DNA of 6,159 nucleotides from Sulfuriferula multivorans. GTDB taxonomy: Bacteria; Pseudomonadota; Gammaproteobacteria; Burkholderiales; Thiobacillaceae. The notes beneath the pieces were generated by a model that saw only the letters and a list, made by a program, of their open reading frames with translations, was not told the DNA's origin and ran no database searches. Position numbers and translations under genes: made by a program. The DNA lies in assembly GCA_010365175.1 (NCBI GenBank), contig JAAFGW010000185.1, forward strand, positions 1 to 6,159. Reading direction: 5' to 3'. Below are positions 1 to 6,159 of the stretch, piece after piece (the first letter of the stretch is position 1; every line of letters starts with the position of its first letter).

Positions 1-2063
1 GAGCCGGTTCTGGCGTCAACGCAGACGAAATCGTGGGCGAAAGCCTGGATATCAACCTGGGCATCTGCGGCTGGGTATGGAAGCATCGCCGCCCGTGGTG
101 GCAAGGCGTTCTGAATGAACTCAGCGATAAAGAACGCAACCAATGGGAAAAGGAAGTCGGCAACGTCATTCTTGTCCCGCTGATCGGCCGCAACAATTTT
201 CTAGGCGGCATTGCCTGCATCAACAAAATTGCTGGCGGCGATTTCGACCAGCATGATCTCGACCTGCTGACGCTGCTGGCCAGCCAGATTGCGACCGCAA
301 TCGACAACAACAATCTGATTGAACAACTGGAGCAAGCCAATCAGAAATTATTCTCTGAAAAAGTGAAAGCCCAGGTCACCCTCTCCTCAATTGGTGACGC
401 CGTTATTACGACGGATATCGAAGGTCGAATCGACTACCTGAATCCGGTTGCCGAAAGCCTGTTCGACACCACGTTAATCGCGGCCAAGCAGAAACACCTC
501 TCCGATCTCGGCACGCTGTTGATCGAAGAAAGCCGTCAACCGGCAACCGGCTTGGTGGAGTATTGCCTCCGAGAAGGACATTTACCCAGTCAATACAGCA
601 CGCTCATCTTTGCCAAACAAGATGGAAAGAATCTATTTGTCGAACCCAGCGCGGCCCCTATTTTGGACCAGAACGGACACACATCCGGTATCGTTTTCGT
701 CTTCCACGACGTCAGCCAAACCCATGAGCTGACCCAGCAACTTTCCCATCAGGCCACGCATGACGTATTAACCGGTCTGTTTAACCGCCGTGATTTCGAA
801 ATCAAGGTGAAGCAAGCCATACGGCATGCAGAAGTGGAAAATCAGGAACATAGCTTGCTCTACATGGACCTCGATCAATTCAAGGTCATTAATGACACCT
901 GCGGGCATATCGCCGGTGACGAACTGCTCAAGCAATACACCGAAAAACTCTCCGACCTGGTGCGCCATGGCGATACCCTGGCTCGAATCGGGGGCGACGA
1001 ATTCGGACTGCTGCTGGAAAGCTGTCCCAATCAACAAGCATTACTGGTGGCCAATAAAATTCAGGACATGACGCACCAATTCCGGTTTTCATGGGGCGAG
1101 AAAACCTTTGGCATCGGCGTGAGTATCGGGATGATCGCCATTACCCACCAAAGTGGTTCGGTGATTGAAGTGATCAGCCGGGTGGATGCCGCCTGCTACA
1201 TGGCCAAGGAAGCAGGACGCGGACGCATTTACGTGCACGACAAGGCAGACCTGGCCTTGCTCACACGGCATGGTGAAATGGAATGGACGCCGCGCATCAC
1301 CCTGGCGCTGGAAGAGCAGCGTATGGTGCTCTATTACCAGCCCATCGTGCACAGCTCAAACATAGCCGACCTGAACAGTCATTACGAAATCCTGATCCGG
1401 ATGATAGACGAGTCGGGAAAGCTCATCCCGCCCGGAGCTTTTTTGCCCGCCGCCGAACGCTACAACCTCATCGCAAGAATCGATCGCTGGGTCATCAGCG
1501 AGTATTTCCGCTGGCTGGCCGAGCATCCTGATCAATTAAATGCGCTGGTACTCGGCTCGATCAACCTCTCAGGGAACTCATTGGGTGATGAAACCTGCCT
1601 GCGCCACATTGAACACCAGCTCAAGGTCTTTTCGATTCCCCCCGAGAAAATCTGCTTTGAAATCACCGAAACTGAGGCCATTGCCAATCTTGCCATCGCA
1701 AAGAACTTCATCCGGCGACTGAAGAATCATGGCTGCCGTTTTGCTTTGGATGATTTTGGGAGTGGATTTTCCTCCTACGCTTACCTGAAGAATCTTCCGG
1801 TTGATTTCCTGAAAATTGACGGAATGTTTGTCAAGGATATCCATACCGACGCCGTCAACTTCGCCATGGTTGAATCCATCAACCACATTGGTCATGTCAT
1901 GGGGAGACAAACCATTGCTGAGTTTGTTGAGAACACGGAAACGCTGCAGACGCTAAACAAATTGGGGATTGATTACATGCAAGGATATGGCATCGCCAAA
2001 CCCGCTCCCCTCAACAACCTGGAAAAAAAACTGACCCCGAAAATCTGGGCATCCCAGGCATGA
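1..2063 (+). CDS. GAF-PAS-GGDEF-EAL cyclic-di-GMP signalling protein, 5'-partial
   Basis: Bifunctional c-di-GMP enzyme, probably cytosolic. The frame is open back to base 1, so the GTG at 33 is only the first in-window start codon and the N-terminus is missing. Numbering from that GTG: end of a GAF domain about 1-90; a short coiled-coil linker 92-112; a PAS domain about 113-230; GGDEF about 235-400; EAL about 415-665. The cyclase signature GGDEF is at 320-324 (bases 990-1004). An RxxD product-inhibition site (R311-D314) lies exactly five residues before it. The EAL triplet is EIL (E452). The other positions expected of an active phosphodiesterase are present: N511, E543, D573-D574, K594, E630 and Q650, with spacing like known active EAL domains. 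GAF and PAS probably sense a small ligand or redox state and set the balance between making (from GTP) and breaking c-di-GMP; the ligand cannot be read from sequence. It converges on hemN. Confidence 0.95.
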   Translation, partial: AGSGVNADEIVGESLDINLGICGWVWKHRRPWWQGVLNELSDKERNQWEKEVGNVILVPLIGRNNFLGGIACINKIAGGDFDQHDLDLLTLLASQIATAIDNNNLIEQLEQANQKLFSEKVKAQVTLSSIGDAVITTDIEGRIDYLNPVAESLFDTTLIAAKQKHLSDLGTLLIEESRQPATGLVEYCLREGHLPSQYSTLIFAKQDGKNLFVEPSAAPILDQNGHTSGIVFVFHDVSQTHELTQQLSHQATHDVLTGLFNRRDFEIKVKQAIRHAEVENQEHSLLYMDLDQFKVINDTCGHIAGDELLKQYTEKLSDLVRHGDTLARIGGDEFGLLLESCPNQQALLVANKIQDMTHQFRFSWGEKTFGIGVSIGMIAITHQSGSVIEVISRVDAACYMAKEAGRGRIYVHDKADLALLTRHGEMEWTPRITLALEEQRMVLYYQPIVHSSNIADLNSHYEILIRMIDESGKLIPPGAFLPAAERYNLIARIDRWVISEYFRWLAEHPDQLNALVLGSINLSGNSLGDETCLRHIEHQLKVFSIPPEKICFEITETEAIANLAIAKNFIRRLKNHGCRFALDDFGSGFSSYAYLKNLPVDFLKIDGMFVKDIHTDAVNFAMVESINHIGHVMGRQTIAEFVENTETLQTLNKLGIDYMQGYGIAKPAPLNNLEKKLTPKIWASQA

Positions 2064-2089
2064 CCCCGACTCATCTGGCTTGGAACCTG

Positions 2090-2127
2090 GTGTCATGAAT
2101 CAGAAATAGGGGAACAAAATGAAACGG
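2090..2127 (+). repeat. Left terminal inverted repeat of the MITE-like element
   Basis: Outer arm starting GTGTCATGAATCAGAAATA, ending with the inner block ATGAAACGG. It pairs with 2246-2280. Compared with the right arm it has one substitution in the outer 19 bases, a diverged four-base patch at 2109-2112 and three extra bases just before the inner block. Confidence 0.8.
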
Positions 2128-2283
2128 ATGGATTTTTTCACAGGGCAAGGTGCGAGGAGGCGACATAGCTGGCTCTATGGCAACGACGAGCAACGCAGCC
2201 AGGCGGAACCTGTGCCCAAGCCGTCAGGCTGTCGGGTAAAAGACGCCGTTTCATGTTGCGGTATTTCTGATTCACGACACTAG
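2119..2283 (+). CDS. Doubtful 54-codon ORF carried inside the repeat element
   Basis: The ATG at 2119 lies within the left inverted repeat and is preceded at good spacing by AGGGGA (2108-2113), which looks like a ribosome binding site. The frame runs 54 codons through the whole element and stops at TAG (2281-2283), immediately outside the right arm. The peptide begins MKRMDFFTGQGARRRHSW and is basic in its first third, with two adjacent cysteines near the end. It has no recognisable domain, signal peptide or membrane segment. The open frame may just reflect the element's composition, since an overlapping frame on the other strand is also open. I cannot assign a function; only conservation of the reading frame across copies would make it a real gene. 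Confidence 0.15.
   Translation: MKRMDFFTGQGARRRHSWLYGNDEQRSQAEPVPKPSGCRVKDAVSCCGISDSRH
2246..2280 (-). repeat. Right terminal inverted repeat of the MITE-like element
   Basis: Reverse complement of the left arm, beginning with CCGTTTCAT on the + strand and ending in CACGACAC. The base pairs just outside both arms (2089 and 2281) do not match, which fixes the outer ends of the repeat at 2090 and 2280. Confidence 0.8.
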
Positions 2284-2342
2284 CTGTTGAATCCACCGCA
2301 TATCCACTAGAAACCGTCCCGGCACATCCCTTCTGCAACCCG

Positions 2343-3713
2343 TCAAGCCGTGCGTGAGTAACGCGGCTTCTCGCTGGAAACTTGCATCAGGTAGCGATCA
2401 AAGCACATGCCGATGTTGCGCAGAAACAAACGCCCGCTGGGGGTGACACTTATTTTTTCCGCATCGATCTGCACCAGCCCGTCATCGGCAAGCGGACGCA
2501 GTGCAGCCAACGCATCGGCAAAATAGTCGCTAAACGTAATCCCCCATTCACTGCCGAATACAGCGAAATCGAGTTCAAGATCACACATCACGCGGGTAAT
2601 GGCTTCACGCTGAATCCGGTCGTCACGGGTAAGTTTGAGGCCGCGCTCGACAGCAAATCCAGTCGCGCCAATGCGTTCCTGGTAGCACTTGAGACTCTTC
2701 TCATTCTGCATGTACACATCGGCTGTCTGGCTAATGCTGGACGCGCCGAAAGCGAGTATGTCACTGTCCTTGTGCGTGGTGTAGCCCTGAAAATTACGCC
2801 ACAGGGTTTTGTTTTGCTGCGCACGAACCAGTTCATCTTCCGGACGCGCGAAGTGATCAAGACCGATATTGATGTAGCCCGCCGCGCCCAAATACTCATT
2901 GACTGCCTGCTGCAACCCAAGACGGGTGGCCACATCAGGAAGCTCGGATTCATTGATCAGGTTCTGGTGCTTTTTTATCCAGGGCACGTGCGCATAGCCA
3001 AACACCGCCAGACGATCCGGTTCCCACACTGTCACGCGTTCCAGCGTGCAGCTAAAGCTTTCAACCGTTTGTTTGGGCAGGCCGACGATCAGATCGAGAT
3101 TGATGCTGGAAAACCCCAGTTCACGTGACCAATCGAGCACCTGCTGAATCAGGGATTCAGACTGAATACGGTTGACCGCTTGCTGCACATCCGGATCCAT
3201 GTCCTGCACGCCGAACGACAGACGATTGAAGCCGCATTCGCGCAGCGCCACCAGATGCTCGCGAGTCAGTTCACGTGGATCAACCTCACAGCTGACTTCG
3301 GCATCGGGTGCCAAATTGAAATGCGAGCGCATCATTGCCATCAGGCGGCGAATGTCATCGGGATTCAAATAGGTTGGTGTGCCGCCGCCCCAATGCAATT
3401 GGCGAACCACGCGGCGGGGATCAACCAGCCGCGCGGTACGTGTCATCTCCTGGTCGAGCGTCGCCAGATAGGGTTGGGTTTTCCGATAGTCACGCGTAGC
3501 CACCATATTGCAACCGCAGTAGTAACAAAGCGAATCGCAGAAGGGTATATGGACATAAAGCGAAATCCCGCGGTCCATCGAGGAGGCCGCTAACGCGTCG
3601 ACCCAGTCTGCCTCACTAAATTCAGTGCGGAAATAGGGCGCAGTGGGATAGGAGGTATAGCGCGGGCCGGGAACGCTGTATTTCTGCAGCAGCGCCGCTG
3701 TTGTTGACGTCAT
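2343..3713 (-). CDS. hemN: Oxygen-independent coproporphyrinogen III oxidase (radical SAM)
   Basis: Cytosolic radical-SAM enzyme of heme synthesis. It decarboxylates two propionate side chains of coproporphyrinogen III to give protoporphyrinogen IX, using two S-adenosylmethionines and a 4Fe-4S cluster, without oxygen. The SAM-domain segment LYVHIPFC is followed by the cluster cysteines C59, C63 and C66 (CxxxCxxC) and the extra C68 typical of true HemN. The glycine-rich motif HWGGGTPTY, EVDPRE, the DHFARP and NFQGYTT segments and the C-terminal HemN domain (RNIGMCFD) follow in the usual order. I chose the ATG at 3713, giving 456 residues, close to the 457 of the E. coli enzyme. AAGGA lies 8 nt before this ATG. 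The in-frame starts at 3722 and 3779 have no ribosome binding site, and the extra residues from 3779 have no counterpart in the family. It lies downstream of ppc and the membrane-protein gene on the same strand. Confidence 0.97.
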   Translation of the reverse strand: MTSTTAALLQKYSVPGPRYTSYPTAPYFRTEFSEADWVDALAASSMDRGISLYVHIPFCDSLCYYCGCNMVATRDYRKTQPYLATLDQEMTRTARLVDPRRVVRQLHWGGGTPTYLNPDDIRRLMAMMRSHFNLAPDAEVSCEVDPRELTREHLVALRECGFNRLSFGVQDMDPDVQQAVNRIQSESLIQQVLDWSRELGFSSINLDLIVGLPKQTVESFSCTLERVTVWEPDRLAVFGYAHVPWIKKHQNLINESELPDVATRLGLQQAVNEYLGAAGYINIGLDHFARPEDELVRAQQNKTLWRNFQGYTTHKDSDILAFGASSISQTADVYMQNEKSLKCYQERIGATGFAVERGLKLTRDDRIQREAITRVMCDLELDFAVFGSEWGITFSDYFADALAALRPLADDGLVQIDAEKISVTPSGRLFLRNIGMCFDRYLMQVSSEKPRYSRTA

Positions 3714-3721
3714 AACCGACA

Positions 3722-3726
3722 TCCTT
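3722..3726 (-). promoter_or_regulatory. Ribosome binding site that decides the hemN start
   Basis: On the minus strand AAGGA stands 8 nt before the ATG at 3713-3711. It overlaps the alternative ATG at 3722-3720, so it cannot serve that start. This favours the shorter 456-residue HemN over the longer readings. Confidence 0.7.
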
Positions 3727-3749
3727 ACAATTGATATTATTATCTTTTT

Positions 3750-3779
3750 ATCACATCCAGCGCATGAAATCCAGTTCAA
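3750..3779 (-). promoter_or_regulatory. Possible sigma-70 promoter for hemN
   Basis: Reading the minus strand, TTGAAC (3779-3774) and TGTGAT (3755-3750) are 18 nt apart and each matches the sigma-70 consensus at 4 of 6 positions. An AT-rich stretch (3750-3727) containing GATAAT (3744-3739) follows and leads to the ribosome binding site; GATAAT could be an alternative -10 but has no good -35. The roughly 114-nt spacing from the upstream gene makes a separate hemN promoter reasonable, but the elements are weak matches. Confidence 0.25.
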
Positions 3780-3829
3780 CGACTGCGTCGCAGCATTGTC
3801 CTACCAGTATTTTTTTGTCTTATAACCGT

Positions 3830-4405
3830 CTAAGGAACAGACAGCTTCAGCGCACCAAATTCATCGCTGAATAATGACAGTTCATCACCCGAAGCAAACT
3901 GCCAGCCTTCAAGATGCCCAAAATCGCTTCTGGACTGAGGCTCCAGGTCGAGTTTGAATCGTTTGGTCGTCGACAAAGTGGGGTTACGTACACTGAGAAC
4001 GACTGTCAGATAGCGGTCACTGGTGTTTTCGATGACCGCCACCAGTCCCTGACCCAACATTGACGAACGAAAGTTAATAACCACTGGCAGGGCCGGTTTT
4101 GCCTTTACCGCTGCCTGATAATCCGTTTCCTTATAGGCCAGTTGCGCTTTCAACTGCTCAATTTCACGCAGGCTTTCGGTGAGTTGATTGCGGGTTTCAA
4201 CCACATAGCGCTCGGCCTGTTGCCGGGTTTCAACTTCCTTGGACATGCGCCGCTTCAAATCGCCCAGATCAACGTTCAGCATAAAAGCGTATAGCGCCAA
4301 TCCGCAAACCAGCACAACCAACGCACCATTCAAGCCAATTGAAATGATCAGCCCGCGCCGCTTGCGCTGAACAGGTGGGATGATTGCTGTCTTTTCTGTA
4401 TCCAT
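3830..4405 (-). CDS. Single-pass membrane coiled-coil protein of unknown function
   Basis: 191 residues; I do not recognise a named family. A short cytoplasmic N-terminus ends in a basic patch (RKRR, 14-17). One hydrophobic helix follows, about residues 19-43, with no obvious signal-peptidase site, so it is probably a membrane anchor with its C-terminus outside the cytoplasm. Residues 46-102 are charged and heptad-like, rich in Glu, Gln, Lys and Arg, and likely form a coiled coil for oligomerisation. Residues 107-191 look beta-rich, with alternating hydrophobics, an NPT turn (141-143) and a striking GHLEGWQFASGD stretch (163-174). The layout suggests a small extracytoplasmic beta-sandwich held off the membrane by a coiled coil. 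Its ATG is 3 nt after the ppc stop, with only a weak AGG upstream, so translation is probably coupled to ppc. No catalytic motif is visible. Confidence 0.88.
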   Translation of the reverse strand: MDTEKTAIIPPVQRKRRGLIISIGLNGALVVLVCGLALYAFMLNVDLGDLKRRMSKEVETRQQAERYVVETRNQLTESLREIEQLKAQLAYKETDYQAAVKAKPALPVVINFRSSMLGQGLVAVIENTSDRYLTVVLSVRNPTLSTTKRFKLDLEPQSRSDFGHLEGWQFASGDELSLFSDEFGALKLSVP

Positions 4406-4408
4406 AAC

Positions 4409-6159
4409 CTAACCTGTATTACGCATCCCGGCAGCGATGGCGTTAATCGAGCGTTTCAAAGGTGTGAGCCAGGATTCCTGTTCTGCATCCCACACACTCT
4501 CGGACCGATAGTGTTTAAGCAGTCGCACCTGGATGTGGTTAATCGGATCGATATAGGGTCGGCGGCGTGAAATCGACAAGGCCAATGGCTGATTATCCTC
4601 AAGCAAGGAAGCAATCTGTACAACCTGTTTAACGCCCTCGACGGTTAGGGCGTATTCGTCGGCAATCGCACGGTACACCCCCATCGTGTTGGGGTGGTCA
4701 CACAAGCGCGCATATTCCTCGGATATTTCCATGTCGGCCTTGGTCAAGGCCATCTGCACATTGGATAACAAACTGCGGAAGAACGGCCACTCGCGGACCA
4801 TGGCCTGCAGATGCACCAGGCCGTCCGGCTGCGTGTCAATGAAATCCTTCAGCGCGCTGCCGATACCGTACCAGGCGGGCAGCGTGTGGCGCGACTGCGC
4901 CCAGCCGAACACCCAGGGTATGGCACGGATCGATGCCAGCGATCGATCGGCTTTTTTGCGATGCGAGGGGCGACTGCCAATATTCAACAAGCCAATTTCG
5001 GTGACCGGGGTGCTTTCATAAAAATAGTCGATAAAACCGGGCAATCCGATCAATGCACGGTAAGCCGTTTCACCCGCTGCGGCGATATCGCGCATCCAGT
5101 CGAGATAATCCTGTGGGTAGCGCGTACCGCTGGATGCGAGCGCAGTGGCACTGGCCTTGAGCAGGCCTGTGACGCCCATACCGATTTCATAAGTGGCCGT
5201 TTCAGGTTTACTGTATTTGTAATACAGCATCTCGCCTTGCTCGGTAAACTTGATCTCACCGTTCACGGTGCCTGGCGGTTGCGACAGAATTGCGTCATGC
5301 GTGGGGCCACCACCGCGTCCCACCGTACCGCCGCGTCCATGGAACAGCCGGCACTCAACTCCGAAATGCTGGGTCAGCGCAATGATGGAAAGCTGGGCCT
5401 GATAGAGGTTCCAGTTCGACGCCAGAATGCCGCCGTCCTTGCACGAATCCGAATAGCCGAGCATGACTTCCTGGTGATTGCCATTGGCAGTGACCAGTGC
5501 ACGATAAATCTTGTTCGACAGCAGTTGGTCGAGGATGGATTCGCTGTTTTGCAGGTCTTCCACTGTCTCGAATAGCGGGGCAACCTGAATACGACAGAAC
5601 CAGTCACGCCCATTGTGGCCGCACAATCCAACCAGTCGGGCCAGCAGCATCACTTCCATCACATGCGACGCGCTGTGCGTCATCGAAATCACATAGGTGC
5701 CAAAGACTTCGTCACCCACTTCGGCCTGCAACTTGGCCATGCGCCGGAACACGGCAAACGTTTCACGCTCGGCCTCACCCAGCGCAACGTCGCTCACTGA
5801 AATCGGATCGATGTGGCCAACCCAGGCCGCCAACCGCTGCAGGCGCTCGGGTTCAGCCGCACCAAGGTAGTCAAAATCGGGATCAACCTGCTTGAGCACC
5901 GCAGCGACGGTACGCGTATGCACCGTCGACTCCTGGCGGATATCCAATTGCAGCAGATGAAAGCCAAAACTTTCGACCAGGCGGATCAGGGCATGCAAAT
6001 CCTGCATGGCCACAATGCGGTCACCATGGCTGATCAGCGAGTCACGCACCAGATAAAGATCGTGAAGGAACGCAGCGGCGTTCTCATAGGCCATGTGTGA
6101 GGTAAAGCTTGGCACGTCTGCCAGACACTGGTGGACGTAAGACAGATTGGCGTCCAATC
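4409..6159 (-). CDS. ppc: Phosphoenolpyruvate carboxylase, C-terminal part (N-terminus outside window)
   Basis: Cytosolic anaplerotic enzyme: phosphoenolpyruvate + bicarbonate give oxaloacetate + phosphate, Mg-dependent, normally a homotetramer. The frame is open to the window edge; the TTG at 6157 is not the real start. 582 residues are visible, and alignment by motif implies about 300 are missing, including the TAHPT catalytic histidine region. Numbering from 6157, the second family signature VMLGYSDSCKDGG places the active-site lysine at K240. The FHGRGGTVGRGG loop gives H273, R275 and R281, the same 33-residue lysine-to-histidine spacing as in E. coli. LRAIPW-type (SIRAIPWVFGW) and LPAW segments follow, and the end is the family-typical AAGMRNTG. 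K473, R532, N580 and R281 appear to match the residues that bind the inhibitor aspartate in the E. coli enzyme (K773, R832, N881, R587), so aspartate feedback is likely. The stop is 3 nt before the downstream membrane-protein gene. Confidence 0.97.
   Translation of the reverse strand, partial: LDANLSYVHQCLADVPSFTSHMAYENAAAFLHDLYLVRDSLISHGDRIVAMQDLHALIRLVESFGFHLLQLDIRQESTVHTRTVAAVLKQVDPDFDYLGAAEPERLQRLAAWVGHIDPISVSDVALGEAERETFAVFRRMAKLQAEVGDEVFGTYVISMTHSASHVMEVMLLARLVGLCGHNGRDWFCRIQVAPLFETVEDLQNSESILDQLLSNKIYRALVTANGNHQEVMLGYSDSCKDGGILASNWNLYQAQLSIIALTQHFGVECRLFHGRGGTVGRGGGPTHDAILSQPPGTVNGEIKFTEQGEMLYYKYSKPETATYEIGMGVTGLLKASATALASSGTRYPQDYLDWMRDIAAAGETAYRALIGLPGFIDYFYESTPVTEIGLLNIGSRPSHRKKADRSLASIRAIPWVFGWAQSRHTLPAWYGIGSALKDFIDTQPDGLVHLQAMVREWPFFRSLLSNVQMALTKADMEISEEYARLCDHPNTMGVYRAIADEYALTVEGVKQVVQIASLLEDNQPLALSISRRRPYIDPINHIQVRLLKHYRSESVWDAEQESWLTPLKRSINAIAAGMRNTG

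Larger units (their letters stand above)
2090..2280. mobile_element. MITE-like non-autonomous repeat with terminal inverted repeats
   Basis: A 191-bp unit bounded by an imperfect terminal inverted repeat. The left arm is 2090-2127 and the right arm 2246-2280. Read inward, the outer 19 bases match at 18 positions (starting GTGTC), and the inner nine bases (ATGAAACGG against CCGTTTCAT) match perfectly. By hand alignment 31 of 35 paired positions agree with one 3-nt gap. A 5-bp hairpin (CATAG/CTATG, 2164-2179) sits near the centre. There is no transposase, so any movement would need one supplied in trans. I see no convincing target-site duplication, which suggests an old insertion or one using an unusual target. 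The interior resembles dispersed repeats I recall from betaproteobacterial genomes, but this is memory and was not checked. It lies between the 3' ends of two convergent genes, where insertion is harmless and where its hairpin could end up in either transcript's tail. Confidence 0.72.

Noticed and set aside
33..35. GTG as the true start of the GGDEF-EAL gene
   Set aside because: The frame stays open to base 1 and a start here would cut the GAF domain in half with no ribosome binding site before it.
2082..2089. GGAACCTG just left of the element, also found inside it at 2205-2212, as a target duplication
   Set aside because: The second copy is inside the element, not at its right border (TAGCTGTT), so it is not a flanking duplication and is probably coincidence.
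2138..2338. 66-codon minus-strand ORF across the repeat element
   Set aside because: It crosses the element's left-of-hemN flank and most of its interior, with no ribosome binding site or domain; it looks like chance openness of the repeat.
2382..3128. 248-codon + strand ORF opposite hemN
   Set aside because: It is the antisense of the well-supported hemN gene and shows no family resemblance.
3731..3744. Possible FNR/ANR box upstream of hemN
   Set aside because: Only one half-site (TTGAT on +, ATCAA on -) is good; the other half does not match the palindrome, and the site would sit almost on the ribosome binding site.
3783..3793. Palindrome CTGCGTCGCAG as a terminator for the upstream gene
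   Set aside because: The stem is only five base pairs with a one-base centre and no T-tract follows in the minus-strand direction.
4811..5575. 254-codon + strand ORF opposite ppc
   Set aside because: Antisense shadow of ppc, whose signatures are unmistakable on the minus strand.

Overview
The window looks like a moderately GC-rich proteobacterial chromosome segment, most likely betaproteobacterial (the Nitrosomonadales/Gallionella/Thiobacillus side, or relatives). This rests on the style of the proteins and on the repeat at 2090-2280; I could not run a search. It holds two convergent blocks of ordinary chromosomal genes that meet at a small repeat element.

Left block (+ strand, 1-2063): the 3' part of a multidomain cyclic-di-GMP enzyme, with the end of a GAF domain, then PAS, GGDEF and EAL domains. 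Its frame is open to base 1, so its true start lies outside the window. The cyclase signature, the RxxD feedback site and all the acidic/amide/lysine positions expected of a working EAL phosphodiesterase are visible, although the EAL triplet itself reads EIL.

Middle (2064-2342): a 279-bp gap between the 3' ends of the convergent genes. Most of it is a 191-bp element with 35-38-bp imperfect terminal inverted repeats and no transposase: a MITE-like non-autonomous repeat. A 54-codon ORF with a plausible ribosome binding site spans its interior.

Right block (- strand, 6159 down to 2343): ppc (phosphoenolpyruvate carboxylase, C-terminal 582 residues, cut by the window edge), then 3 nt later a gene for an uncharacterised single-pass membrane coiled-coil protein, then after about 114 nt hemN (oxygen-independent coproporphyrinogen III oxidase). 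Ppc replenishes oxaloacetate and appears to keep its aspartate-feedback residues; HemN makes protoporphyrinogen IX without oxygen. The tight ppc/membrane-protein junction suggests co-translation. hemN has its own AT-rich leader and probably its own promoter.

I see no tRNA, rRNA, CRISPR array, phage gene or defence system. The observations most worth a second look are the MITE-like element with its internal ORF and the unknown protein coupled to ppc. Nothing here supports a large undescribed system.
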